The notes: generated by a model from the letters alone, not told the origin. Shown: positions 33,901-42,761, counted from the first letter of the stretch. The stretch is 64,000 nt of DNA from Cliona cf. orientalis (GCA_963930775.1 OZ005695.1:5270001-5334000); one strand, 5' to 3'. A program made the numbers and translations.

Positions 33901-36900
33901 CCTGGAATCAAAGAAGTTATAATTTTCAGTCACATTCAAGGACTCTTTTTAAACACCTAGTAAAAGTATCAGAGGCTGATCAGGATACTATATGAAAGAC
34001 CAATCCAAGCATCTTCGAATATATAATTATTAACTGCAACCAATTAACTAATTAGGCGTGGCAGCGCCATTCAGCCACGCCCTCTAAAACGCTAAATCAA
34101 GCTATCCAGAATTTAAGTGGCCACTTCTACCTTAGCTACACAAACGGAGGCTTACCATGATAATCTAACACATCATTGGACGGATTGTCAAAAGACCCCT
34201 CTACTACAATTTTAGTCTCAAAAAACTGGATTTTGGAGGGATCCATGGCACGATGTTTCGTATGTACGTGTAGCTCCAAACTGAAAGCAGCCATCGACAA
34301 TCCGTCCGATAGATCATCAACAACGATCGTAAGCTTTGGTTTTCGATCATTAGTGCTGCGAAACCATGAGCGCTACAATTCTGGACGGCATTTGCTTGAT
34401 GAAGTGAGCTCAAGACTACAGCTGTGCGGCTTTTTGCCGTGGCTTGGTCAGGGTTTGTATGTATGATAGTGACGTCACAATACCAGCCACTAATTGGTTC
34501 GCAGACGGGCGCGTGCCAACGATAATCAGACATGCCTTAACTGCACTGAGACATCCCTTATGGCTCAGGATAGTCAGCTTTGACTTAGTGGCATTACTTT
34601 TGCATCCCATGGATATAGCTGCTCAAAAAGCAAGCATGGGGATGTATAGTGGATGTAATTTTCAGGAGTGATAAAATCTCACGCATGTTTCGTTTCATGC
34701 ATGTTTCATGCATGGTATATCTGTCACACGTGTTTTATACTTTCATGCATGTTCCATGCATGTTTCATGCATAAAATACACTTTCATGCATGTTTCATGC
34801 ATGAAAAATGCATGGAAGTAGCTTCCATGCATGAAACATGCATGAAAGTATATTCCATGCATAAACTATCCTGAAACATGCATGGAAAACACATGAAAGT
34901 CGCTTCCATGCATGAAATGTGCTGAAACATGCATGTTTCAGGCGCTCCATTTTGAGTAGGGAGTTCATCTTGTAGAGTAGCTTGAGTAGTTCCTATATCA
35001 TATTTAGATAGAGCCTATACTAGCTCTTTTCAAATCCGTATCAGTGGCGGATCCAGGATTTCTAGAAGGGGGGTTCTGATTTACTGTTGCGCGCGAAGTG
35101 CGCGCAAATTTTTAGAAGCCACGCCCACTTTCGGGTTAAACCACGCCCATTTCGATCATTCTTGAGTCCAACTACCAGCCCCACCAGTCAAATCGATCTG
35201 TTTTCGAACTAATTTCTTCTAAGGTGAGCCATAGCAGCAGTTTTCTTAGTTCTGTGGCCAAAAAGGGGGGTTCCATTTAGCCTAACCAGTATACTTCTTA
35301 GTGCTAGGTGCAGCCCAAAGGGGGGTTCCTGTGCACCCCTGGATCCCCCTCTGGATCCGCCACTGCGTATTCGACGAATGTTTTCATCGCTCGATACGGC
35401 TGCCGCCTTTGACTCGCTTGTAGAACGAGAAAAGCCTAGCGACGAACTCAAACTATTCACTACATGTTAAATAGAGGCCTAAGCTAACGACTGGCACTGT
35501 AGATAGCTAACTAACTACGTTTCTAAACTCACTAGCTACTTGCTTGTTGATGGACTGCCAAGTCAGCCATAGCCACGCCTCCGTATAATATAGCCACACC
35601 TCCGTATAATATTCAATTTTCTCCGTATACTTCCGCGCGCACGCGTATGGCCTGGCCCAGGTCTTAACATGCATGAGTGCCCTCGAATAGTAGCCGCACG
35701 CATGCGCGAACACAATTAAGTGGGCGTGGCCATGATAGCAAGCCATGAACGATCATTAGTTCGAGGCAAGAACATGGCAGAAAACGTCCTTGGCTTGGTT
35801 CTGCTGCTTATTTATCGATCATCTATCTCGAACATTCGAAAGTCAATCCTGAAAAATTGAGTCTATTGTGTCAATGTCACCAAGAGGTGTTGCTTCAAAT
35901 TAATAAAAGCCGCCCTCGAATAAGAGCCACCTTCAAATAGTAGCCGCACTCCAGCAAAGCTGAAATTAGTAGTAGCCGCGGCATCTGATCGAGGAAATAC
36001 GGTATAGGAAACCCACACATACTGATAGGTATATCTTAACTCTTTTCTCCCACCACACCCTTGCACACAAAAAATCCGCCTTTCTTTCGTGCTACTTCTC
36101 TTATATCTTCCCCACTCGATCTTACTAGGGAATGCACACAAATCTACAGGTGTGTGATAGCTAAATTATATCGAGAAAAGCAAGCATAGGGATGTATAGT
36201 GGATGTAATAAGTTATCCCTACAAATCTTGTTTGTGTACTTTTTAGCCTATATTTAGCACTGCCGTGCCCTACTTCATCCTTCAATTGTACATTGTAGGA
36301 TTGGTAAGGATACAAAGAACATGGTGATGTTTCCAAATACTATTTTTGCACTGGAAAAGAGCCATGACTAATATAATATGTGACCGGATTTGAGAAAAGG
36401 GGGCACTTCACACATTTCCTGAATTTAATGTTTGCATCTGTGGAACCATAGTAGCTTATGCCCTGGCATGAAAATTCTTCAATCATGGTCGCTGCAAATA
36501 GTGATCCACACCGTTTTATGTCTCTTTTCGGTAGCTCACCACTTGAAATGGAAGGACCAAACTGCTAATAAACCAAGTCTGAAGCCTAGGACTCTCACTG
36601 GCTTGAAATGGTGGCAAGCTGAAGAGTGACAAAAAATCATGCTTTGCACAAAGTGCCCCCTTTTCCTCAAATCCGATCATGATGATAATGGACACATTCT
36701 CAGACTAGGGTCCAGCACAGCAGTAGTATTCTGTGTATGGATATTGGACTGTAGTTTCTACTTGAATATTGTATAGCCAAAACTTTTTGAGGTTGAAAAT
36801 TTTCACAGGTCGGACAGAGACCATGAGAATTTTATCCTACAAATATTCAACACATGATAGCGTATTTAATGATTTATGGGTGTAGCCAACCATCTGGAAC

Positions 36901-38378
36901 TAAGAATTACTGATTAGTGTTAGCACTCAGCAAGTTGTCTTGGTTCTATTAACGGTAGTTTAATGTTAATGGAATTCATGTCTCTTCTGAAATGCTTCAC
37001 GAGCTGATAGTAGGCTGCTTCCATGGGTGTACTCAGGCTGATCCCATTGACAGTGATATCTGCGAATAAGATAGTCCAAACTATCCTGGAGAGTATTCCC
37101 ACTCCCTGTTTCTTAACTTTCAAGGTAAGGTCTGTCCAACCTAAATGTAATTGTACACCATTGCTGGTATTGGTTGGACATGCACATGTTTCGTGCAGGG
37201 CTCAAACTTGACCACAAAAATTTCTTCTGCAAAAATTTATTTTTGAGCAGAATTTGGCAAAACCACAAAGTAGTTGATCCTATACGGAGGTCAGAGGAAG
37301 CAATACTGAAAGCTTGTGAAAATTGATAATGAGATGCTACACACAGCCCAATCACTTGTTGAGATTGGATGAAACACTAGCACTGATGAATCAGTGTGAA
37401 TCATGCTCACTCTTAGTATTTCCTATGTGTATATTAATTTTATTGCTGTACTGTTTTTTGTTGCAGACACTAAATCGTCAGCTTAGTGAATTGAAGGACT
37501 CATTGAAATTTTCCAACAGATCATGCGAACAGCTTGAACAGAAAACTGAGGAGTTAGAGCGTAAAAATAAACAACTTCAGAAACTATGTGATATACAACA
37601 GGCACTGCTAGCGCGGAAAACTGAAAATTTACAAGATCTTCAGGAGGACCATGCCCAGCTCAAGTACTCTCATGAACAACTAAAGGCTGAAAGTGCAGTT
37701 AGAGAAACTACAAGTGACAACTCAGATAAAAAATTATCCTCAAGCAATTCAAACTTATGTGGTGGTGATAAATTTCTTAATGCAAGTGAGTGCTCAGACT
37801 TAAATCAACTTCAATGCACCCTGGCTGAACTGACTGCTAAAGTACAAACCTCTACCTTTCAGAAGCAGAAACTTCAGAGAGAGCTTGAACATGTGCTTAA
37901 TGAAAACCAGTCTCTGCTGAAGGCTTTAGAACATGCTGACAGTGAGATGGCCGAATTACACATGAGGTTGAGACATTTTGAGGATAAGTCCATGGAATTC
38001 ACAGCTTCATCACTAAATGCCAGTCATTTACTTCCACTCACAGACGATCTTTCAAGTCCTACCTCACCGTTGTCACAAAAGCACCTGAAGTCTCCAAAAC
38101 GAAGCATTAGTGGGCATGATCTATCTTTATTTGGTGAATTAGATAGCCAATACAGCTCCTTGCAACGACATTATGAAGATATGATTAAAGAGTGTACCTG
38201 TTCAGCAAGTTTGATCCATACAAGAAGGCAGTCGTCTAATTCTGAAAATCTTGATGCTAATGAGAGCGATAATGCAGAAATGATCGATGCGCCACTGAAG
38301 GAATTGTTTGATGAAGTTTTTGCCACTCTCAAACAAACAACCCTTGTTGCTGATAAGTTGATTGAAAGAAACAAATAA
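21862..38378 (+). CDS. CDR2: CDR2/CDR2L-family coiled-coil protein, complete, three exons
   Basis: Exons 21862-21928, 32652-32764 and 37467-38378 join to a 363-residue protein (human CDR2 about 454, CDR2L about 465). The family comprises cytoplasmic coiled-coil proteins (human CDR2/CDR2L, Drosophila centrocortin) proposed as dynein adaptors. Residues 1-23 are acidic (MDDQDYRIQELETD). Residues 24-36 (LQLAALLGKSLLK) carry the CC1-box AAxxG pattern followed by the heptad-rich N-terminal coil. It aligns without gaps to human CDR2L from LAAELGKTLL to YLTKQL, which shows no exon is missing between exons 2 and 3. The centre is coiled coil (QLEQKTEELERKNKQLQKL). Towards the end, LFGELDSQYSSLQRHYEDMI matches CDR2L 'REVDEQYHALLEKYEELL'. 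The C-terminus APLKELFDEVFATLKQT matches 'EYKALFKEIFSRIQKT'. The start has A at -3 and G at +4. Introns of 10.7 and 4.7 kb hold many transposons. An AATAAA overlaps the stop codon (38374-38379). Confidence 0.9.
22437..23380. repeat. Family F element interrupted by a G element
   Basis: The ends TACCCTCACGAAAGAGGACC and GTCCACTTTCATGAGGGTAC pair. The body matches the 2331 and 28956 copies. The insertion point AAATGCAA-TA-CTGATACC is occupied here by 22841-23294. The F copy at 28956 retains the uninterrupted sequence in reverse orientation. Confidence 0.85.
22841..23294. mobile_element. Family G element (CGGTGGAACC ends) nested in F
   Basis: The ends CGGTGGAACCCCTCTAAAGC and GTTAAGCGGGGTTCCACCG form the TIR. 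TA is duplicated on both sides (22839-22840, 23295-23296). It is a non-autonomous Tc1/mariner-type element with internal GGTGTCC repeats. Confidence 0.85.
23390..24440. other. No gene recognised (CDR2 intron 1)
   Basis: No coding signal or paired termini that I can support. Short AT-rich stretches and scattered TACATGT words only. Confidence 0.4.
24450..25100. repeat. Dispersed repeat Y, copy 2, with a GC-rich island
   Basis: Relative of 11200-11800. It contains GGCCGGCCGGCCGGCCGCGC at about 24879 and a tandem ACTCGTACTCGTACTC stretch at about 24835. These are the most CpG-rich 100 bases of the window. Confidence 0.45.
25497..26000. repeat. Family B element, long copy
   Basis: The ends CCGTATAGCGGGAAACTTTC and GAAAATTTCCCGTTATACGG, flanked by TA on both sides. 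It carries an internal long hairpin (25644-25737). Confidence 0.85.
25644..25737. repeat. 94-base hairpin inside the B element
   Basis: CATTTAGCACCAGCAGCTAA ... GGCTGGTGCTAAATG: arms of about 40 bases pair almost perfectly around a short loop at about 25685-25698. The stem (CGACCGCGTGTGGCC) is far more GC-rich than the surrounding element. Confidence 0.85.
26567..27028. repeat. Family Q MITE (TACCGTA ends)
   Basis: CCGTATTTTCCCGCTATTAA at the left and CTAATAACGAAAAAATACGG at the right, with TA duplicated on both sides. It is rich in AATAGCG/GCGCTTAT units, which resemble family A internal units. Confidence 0.85.
27783..28102. mobile_element. hAT5-like MITE (CAGTGGCGGATC ends)
   Basis: The TIR is CAGTGGCGGATCTAGG / CCTGGATCCACCACTG. 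The flanking 5-mers CTCCC and CACCC differ by one base. The interior (GAACCCCCCTTT) is the inverse of the 35042 copy. Confidence 0.8.
28110..28950. other. No gene recognised (CDR2 intron 1)
   Basis: AT-rich DNA without resolved termini. Confidence 0.4.
28956..29993. repeat. Family F element interrupted by an A element
   Basis: The ends ACCGTACCCTCACAAAAGAG and CTCTTTCGCAAGGGTAAGGT pair. The body matches the other F copies. Family A (29037-29574) is inserted at GAGGTA|TCAGTATTGC, a site intact in the F copy at 22437 (reverse orientation). Confidence 0.85.
29037..29574. repeat. Family A element, full length, nested in F
   Basis: CCGTAAAGTCTGGTTAATAA and TTATTAACCAGACTTTACGG termini, with TA duplications on both sides. 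Contains two GCGCATGCGC palindromes (about 29130 and 29547). The interior frame around 29225-29440 has no recognisable product. Confidence 0.88.
30004..30669. mobile_element. Family D element
   Basis: The arms at 30004-30118 and 30578-30669 are inverted (GGGATGGCAGGGTCAAAAAG / CTTTTTGACCCTACCAT). The left arm has the TTTTCTCGAT inner form and the right arm the GAGGGTGCA form. The internal 450 bases are unlike those of other D copies. Confidence 0.8.
30672..31431. repeat. Two tandem family C MITEs
   Basis: Copies 30672-31038 and 31050-31431 lie head to tail. Each starts AAGGGGACCACACACTRAGC and ends with TTTTCTACTTAGTG or a degraded form. They share all C-family blocks, including CCCTATACAAACATATRGG. 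Confidence 0.8.
31530..32310. repeat. Family L repeat, reverse orientation
   Basis: Carries the GCCACGCCCC...AAGAAGGCTG module at 31570-31640, then tandem CTTCATATCYATGATC units, GTCACATGACTTCACCATGG, and ends near GGGATGGCACGGAC and CTCCAGCAAATTATCTACC. It is a continuous version of the L sequence split by a C element at 13840-14960. Confidence 0.6.
32315..32500. repeat. Degraded inverted-repeat element
   Basis: CCGCCAAATT and AATTTGGCGG-type words repeat in both orientations (TTTGGCGGTCTATATTACAA, CAACCGCCAAATTTAATTCC). It lies just upstream of CDR2 exon 2, inside intron 1. Confidence 0.45.
32652..32764 (+). CDS. CDR2: CDR2 coding exon 2 (CC1 box)
   Basis: Acceptor TGTTTTAG|AACTTC, donor AATCAG|GTAAGC. 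Encodes LQLAALLGKSLLKKNNELEQ and NLRKLQEFAEETVSANQ. The AAxxG motif of dynein-adaptor CC1 boxes is contained wholly in this exon. Confidence 0.93.
33100..33550 (+). repeat. Repeat N, copy 1
   Basis: Direct repeat of 62940-63400: ACATACCTGGTTTATACRTT, GAAAACAAGGTGCC, CTGATCTGGTATGCACGTGG. Contains a (TG)n tract at 33149-33171 that is absent in copy 2. No protein family is recognisable in either copy. Confidence 0.65.
33852..34294 (-). CDS. Candidate two-exon small ORF inside a D element
   Basis: Minus strand, exon 1 34156-34294 and exon 2 33852-33901, joined through a 254-base intron (donor CATG|GTAAGC, acceptor TTGATTCCAG). It gives 62 residues: MAAFSLELHVHTKHRAMDPS, then KIQFFETKIVVEGSFDNPSN, DVLDYHGSPEVHCG and a stop. 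The exon-1 frame is open about 25 codons further upstream (KPKLTIVVDDLSDGLS), so an earlier exon is possible. I recognise no family. The CDR2 intron surrounds it antisense. It could be a host gene fragment captured by the transposon, or chance. Confidence 0.3.
34470..34477. promoter_or_regulatory. CRE palindrome TGACGTCA
   Basis: Perfect CREB/ATF site (GTGACGTCAC at 34469-34478), with an inverted CCAAT box (ATTGG) about 15 bases further right. It lies about 175 bases upstream of the candidate minus-strand start codon at 34294, a promoter-like position. Confidence 0.4.
34675..34945. repeat. Array of TTTCATGCATG palindromic units
   Basis: At least fifteen units of GTTTCATGCATG or its complement CATGCATGAAAC, in both orientations with short spacers such as ATACACTTTCATGCATG. 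The orientation changes near 34800, so the whole array is itself an imperfect inverted repeat. Confidence 0.85.
35042..35365. mobile_element. hAT5-like MITE (CAGTGGCGGATCCAGG ends)
   Basis: The TIR is CAGTGGCGGATCCAGG / CCTCTGGATCCGCCACTG, with a perfect 5-bp duplication CGTAT (35037-35041, 35366-35370). It is the inverse of the 27783 copy, including the GTTCCTGTGCACCCCTGGAT end. Confidence 0.88.
35680..36004. repeat. Family O repeat
   Basis: Iterated CCCTCGAATAGTAGCCGC units in varied spacing, ending GATCGAGGAAATACGGTA, the TACCGTA terminus. The left terminus is not resolved. Confidence 0.55.
36172..36290. repeat. Solo family D arm
   Basis: CGAGAAAAGCAAGCATAGGG through CTACTTCATCCTTCAATT, the CTCGAT-type arm alone; no partner arm in the correct orientation nearby. 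Confidence 0.7.
36300..37466. other. Intron 2 of CDR2, no other gene recognised
   Basis: AAAAGGGGGCACTT near 36400 and AAGTGCCCCCTTTTC near 36650 are an inverted pair (about 260 bases apart), probably a small MITE with CCGGATTTGAG / CTCAAATCCGATC ends. Nothing else is assignable. Confidence 0.45.
37467..38378 (+). CDS. CDR2: CDR2 coding exon 3 (terminal)
   Basis: Acceptor TTTTTTGTTGCAG|ACACTA; 303 codons then TAA. The open frame extends 48 codons upstream of the acceptor, but that stretch (hydrophobic, LLVFPMCILILLLYCFLL) has no counterpart in the family. It is intronic, including the polypyrimidine tract. Confidence 0.95.
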   Translation, partial: TLNRQLSELKDSLKFSNRSCEQLEQKTEELERKNKQLQKLCDIQQALLARKTENLQDLQEDHAQLKYSHEQLKAESAVRETTSDNSDKKLSSSNSNLCGGDKFLNASECSDLNQLQCTLAELTAKVQTSTFQKQKLQRELEHVLNENQSLLKALEHADSEMAELHMRLRHFEDKSMEFTASSLNASHLLPLTDDLSSPTSPLSQKHLKSPKRSISGHDLSLFGELDSQYSSLQRHYEDMIKECTCSASLIHTRRQSSNSENLDANESDNAEMIDAPLKELFDEVFATLKQTTLVADKLIERNK

Positions 38379-38379
38379 A

Positions 38380-39120
38380 CAACTAGTTCAAACATTACAC
38401 AATTTAACTTACTTTCATTCAACAGGTGATATTAGAAATCAAGTTTTTTATTGTATTCTATAATATTTATTTCTTGTCATCAGTACCATAATAAGTGTAG
38501 TCTTATATCTCAATGTCAGTTGGCAAAATACGATAACAATGCAATGTGCTTCATTCAAAATGGCACCTAGCCTCAAGCTCGGCCTCAGGCAGGGTGATAC
38601 TTTGGGTAGATGCAAAGACAAAGGTTTTAGTTGACTGAGCTGTTAAACCTGACACGTGTTTAACCAGTCAGTGTTGAATGTCTTGGTTATACAGGAGACT
38701 GGCCATGGGCAGATCGAAGATTGGACTAAAGAAATTGACTAAATCAATAAGCCCAGCAAGTCCAATAACAAAAATATTATATTCATAATCTGACCAAGCG
38801 AGCTTACAAACAATAACAGAAGAGATTCTTGGGCTTATGAAGCTATTGAATACAAAAATCAATGAACGTATACATGTCATGTGAAGTACAAAAGCACTAC
38901 CTGTAGAGAACAAAAAGTATAAGGATCACAACTGAAGGTATTAATACCCTTGACATGATAACCGATGTTATACATTACATCCCGAGTCCCAATCCACAAA
39001 CAAGAATTCGGCCAACCGATGAGGTGATTAATGACGAAGTTATGATGAAGTTATGATGAAATTATCGGGTGAAATTGGGGTGAAGACTGCTTCAAAATGT
39101 TTAGCTCACATGAAAGGTTG
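38380..39120. other. CDR2 3' flank, no gene recognised
   Basis: Presumed 3' UTR and intergenic DNA. Besides the AATAAA overlapping the stop, I see no strong later polyadenylation signal. A near-duplicate phrase (CGAGTCCCAATCCACAAA...GGCCAACCGATGAGGTRATTAATGA) at 38982 recurs at 40924. Confidence 0.45.
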
Positions 39121-39129
39121 TTGGGACCT

Positions 39130-40475
39130 AGAATGGACCATACCTTATGCAGAAAACCGGTGTCCTAGTGTGGGACGTCCCCCCCTTGACATGTCCCCCC
39201 GGACAATATTCACTAGAGAATTTTGTCCCCCCGGACATTATTCACTGGTGGATTTTGTCCCCCTAGGACATTATTCACTAGTGAATGATGTCCCCCCTCA
39301 GTGAATTATGTCCCCCTTTCCTTAATAATATGTGACCAGATCATTACACATAGTATGCATGAGACCATAGATTATATATAATATAATATTATATAGCTAA
39401 TCTATGATGAGACCTACGCATTGTGCTGGTATAAGACCATGCCCCATTTCTCGGATTCTGCGGGCTTCTTTCCAAAAAATTACGTCACATATATAGCTAG
39501 CTAGTTAGCTAGTATGTCAGCCATGAGATAGTTCTAGTTTTGGACAAACTTGACTAGCTAGCTGTCTGATATTGGTAGATTGTCCGAGATTAAAACTTTT
39601 AAGGTAGAGTAGTAGCTACAAGTTCAAGGAACAATGTTTCTCAGGATCACAGATGACAATCAAAAGATAGAAAAAATAATGCATGCATATCACAAAATTT
39701 TCATAATTATTTATATTGTGCATGACCTATAACAAAATAATTATTAACTTCGATGCTATTAAATAGCTATACTACTAAAATTCAGTACATTTTCTACACA
39801 GATACTTGGTAGTCGTTCCTGATAGCGTATATAGCACCTCAACTTCGGCGTGATTGTGCTCTGCAGCTAGCTATCTGGATTTATAGCGCATGCGCACTTT
39901 TCATCGACAAGGTAGGCGGGGCAAGGGGGGACATTATTCACTGAGAGGGACATTATTCACTAGTGAATACTGTCCGGGGGGACATTAGTCACTAGTGAAT
40001 AATGTCCGGGGGGACATTATTCACGGGGGGACAATATTCACCCCGGTCTAAATAATGCACACCACATCTCAGGGGTACCGCACAAGCAGCAGCTGTGACA
40101 TGTGTTTCAAGTTACATTCCATGCACACTTTAGTGATGGAGAAAATAGCACGTACACAACGAAATAACTGCCAGTAAAAGTGACTCTAAAGTAAGTGAAT
40201 AAGCCTGGTCCTGGATGGCACTAACCTTCCTATGATGCCGAATTTTGGAGAAGTAGTTCCATGGTAGGTAGCCCAATGGGGGTGTTTGGGTCTGTCGGTT
40301 TCACAAGACTTCCCGTTTGCACTTGAACGAGGTCTAGCGTGGCCTACTGCACTGAATGCATGTGGTAAAGGTGGTTAGGCAGGGCTATCTAGGCTTGTGC
40401 GATACCCCTGAGAAGTCAGTGGTGTGCGTTATTTAGACCGTTTTTCTGCATATGGTCCATTCGAACCTAGCGTAG
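39130..40475. repeat. Inverted-repeat element split by the H element
   Basis: The right half (GTGGTGTGCGTTATTTAGAC, TTTCTGCATATGGTCCATTC, CGAACCTAG at 40417-40470) is the complement of a left half divided into 39130-39161 (CCTAGAATGGACCATACC, CAGAAAACCGG) and 40043-40100 (TCTAAATAATGCACACCAC). Joining the two left pieces restores the arm exactly at the insertion point. Confidence 0.75.
39162..40042. mobile_element. Family H element with iterated subterminal repeats
   Basis: Flanked by CCGGT direct repeats (39157-39161, 40043-40047). The left 140 bases hold repeated GTCCCCCCGGACATTATTCAC-type units. The right 120 bases hold the same units in opposite orientation (GGGGGGACATTATTCAC and CACTAGTGAATAATGTCC). 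The middle 600 bases are AT-rich with no ORF. Confidence 0.75.
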
Positions 40476-40729
40476 AAGAGATCGTGGACTATCGATGATA
40501 TATGGCAATTCTCAGTTGCTTTCTTTGGCGAGCTCGCTCTCTGGGGGGATTTCCCTATTCAGTCTAGCACATGGCAGGTGGAGGTAACGTCCGGATCAAC
40601 CGGCTCAAGCCGCACGCCCCAATACATGTATACGTGTGTACGGAGCATGCGCAGTTTGTCAACGTATCCTAGTTCGAACATACAGTAGCATGGTACGTGT
40701 AATACTTTTCATGAGGAACAAGGGATGTA

Positions 40730-40908
40730 CCGTAAATCGCGAATATTTCATGTCTAAAATATTTCATGTGTTCATGTTAAATAATTTTCGGACAAACGAC
40801 CCTGTACCGCATTATCGTTAATATTGCGTATATATTTCGTGCGTTTAATTTTCGCACAAGCCAGGCTGTCCGAAAATATTTTAACAACGAAATATTCGCG
40901 ATTTACGG
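40730..40908. repeat. Family R MITE (TACCGTA ends)
   Basis: CCGTAAATCGCGAATATTTC / GAAATATTCGCGATTTACGG termini, with TA on both sides; about 180 bp. Solo arms of the same family are at about 3715-3800 and 60625-60725. Confidence 0.85.
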
Positions 40909-41379
40909 TAGTCTATATTTTTCCGAGTCCCAACCCGCAAATCGATTTGGCCGACCGATGAGGTAATTAATGATGAAAGTAATGACGAAGGGTTATATGT
41001 ATATTTTGGCATAAATTCACAAATGTTGCCTTTATCCCTAAAGGGAAGATTTTATGCCATGCATCGACGCCTTTAGGCATAAAGGGAAGATTTTACGCCA
41101 TCATTCCCGTTCTGTACCTAACAGGAACATTTTACGCAAAGAATTTCAGTGCATATTCCAGTTTCTCAGGGGCATTAAGGCACGCACGGGTCATAGCCTT
41201 TTTCTCATAAAAAACAATTTTTCTAATATCTCAGAAACTACTTAACAAAAATGTTTCAAAGTTGATATATTTGTAAAATTGAAAACATGATGAACCACTT
41301 TAGGGCACTAATTAGTCACGTGACTAATTAAATTTTATGCTGACAAAAGAAATACCATAAATTTGCGTAAAATGTTCAA

Positions 41380-41680
41380 GTAGTGATCGATGAGACTCTT
41401 CCGTTTAGGGAGAAAATCAAGTTCTAAATTTTATTGTTAGCAGCAGCTAACTCTGTGATCTAGTGTACGTTACCGCTCCTCGAGCCTTGCGCCTTCAAGC
41501 GTTATGATATCCGTATGAGGCTAAGTTCCAGCGGAGCATTCTGAGCGCTGCACGCGCTAGCGAGTAGCTCACCTATGCCTAGCCTAGCGCCTTACCGCTC
41601 CCCGAGCCTTGCATCTTCTTATCCATGATCGATCCAGCGCGCTGCTGCACGCGCTTAGGTCGATCATGGATAAGAAGATG
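41380..41680. repeat. Family L fragment
   Basis: GATGAGACTCTTCCGTTTAG, CTCCTCGAGCCTTGCGCCTT, GAGTAGCTCACCTATGCCTA as in 31640-31860. It ends in an inverted ATCTTCTTATCCATGATCGA / TCGATCATGGATAAGAAGAT pair. Confidence 0.6.
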
Positions 41681-41999
41681 ATTGATAAGCAGTGATTGAT
41701 TCGAAACTTGTCACTGTCGAAGTCCAGAGCCACTCTTAGACTCCCAATGTTGACTGTGTACCCGACCTTTACCACATATGCCACTTCCACCATGCAGCTA
41801 CTGAGGACATGGTCAAGTTTCATACCAAAGCACAAAATTAATCATGATAAAATTAAGTTATTGGGGGGAGACTGAGCGAGTCCTACACTAATCAGTACTA
41901 CGAGAAAATCGCTGCACTTATGTATGTATGTTTGTATGTATGTATATAGCTAGCGATACGTTGTCCACGTGTTCGGTAGCTCATAGAACATGCACATAA

Positions 42000-42160
42000 T
42001 CATTGTGGTAAAGATCGTCAATGTTGGCCGCGCTAACTCTAAACGTAGCTCACCAAAAGATGCAGCTTCAGCCTTGAGCGCTCGCATCCAGCTCGAGTAG
42101 ACGGCTAGAAAACAAGCAAAGGTAAGGCATCAGTACACAAGAAAAGTTCTTACAGCAACA
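42000..42160. repeat. Dispersed repeat providing an empty site
   Basis: GTAAAGATCGTCAATGTTGG through AAGGTAAGGCATCAGTACA. The same sequence at 43680-44250 is interrupted by the 43733-44179 palindrome. Confidence 0.7.
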
Positions 42161-42364
42161 AGGCCATGTAATCTTAGCCTCGTACCCAGGCCCTTTGATC
42201 TGTAATCGGCTACGAACGCAGGTCCATAGTTGCCCAGAAAATTCTGTAGCCTCATAGGGGCCAAAGTTCCCGACATACTGGGAATGCGGTACACAATTGT
42301 TTAATATTAACTATACATTTTCCCTCCTTTCTTGATCTTTTAATATAGCGACAGTAGTTATGCA

Positions 42365-42626
42365 CCTATGAATGTAATGCCCCACTACCCCCTTCCCGGG
42401 CACCATAGGGGTAAGGTGGGGATTTGACTAATGAACTTGTCAACTTTCCGTAAGGTGGGGCCAGTCTCGTTCGTCAAATCCCCACTCTATCCCCCTTCAA
42501 GGGTGGGGAAACGATAGGGGATTTGACAAAATTACCGAATACATGCATATCAAATGCCCCCATCTATGTCAATCCCCATGTTGCTCCCTATAGTGCACAG
42601 GAGGGGCATTATATTGATAGGTGCAT
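42365..42626. repeat. Inverted-repeat element V
   Basis: GCACCTATGAATGTAATGCC and GGGGCATTATATTGATAGGTGC are inverted repeats. The interior has repeated GGGGATTTGAC / GTCAAATCCCC pairs. Confidence 0.7.
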
Positions 42627-42761
42627 TATTCATTATAAATGATGATAGCTACTTGTACATGTACTTGGGATCGAAGATAATAGAGGAGGCAACCCTTTAC
42701 TATGCTATGAGCGAAGTCTCGTCCCCTTGATAATTTAGTAATGCTTAAATCCTACCCTAGT

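Larger units (their letters stand above)
33704..34664. mobile_element. Family D element with a gene-like interior, right arm truncated
   Basis: The left arm is 33704-33808 (GAAGGATGAAGTGG ... ACATCCCTACGCTTGCTTTT, CTCGAT form). The right arm starts at 34622 (CTCAAAAAGCAAGCATGGGG, the expected 'GAG' form) and breaks off at about 34664, where a CATGCATG array begins. The interior carries a two-exon minus-strand ORF and a perfect CRE, features not seen in the other D copies. Confidence 0.65.

Noticed and set aside
34204-34533. 109-codon minus-strand frame overlapping the candidate D-element ORF
   Set aside because: It is in a different frame, lacks splice continuity, and the alternative frame ends precisely at a GTAAGC donor.
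34675-34945. CRISPR-like array
   Set aside because: Units are palindromic, vary in spacing and orientation, lack unique spacers, and the genome is animal.
37323-37466. Extension of the CDR2 terminal-exon open frame upstream to an ATG at 37323
   Set aside because: The extra residues are hydrophobic and end in a polypyrimidine tract and CAG acceptor. The family alignment joins exon 2 directly to 37467 without a gap.
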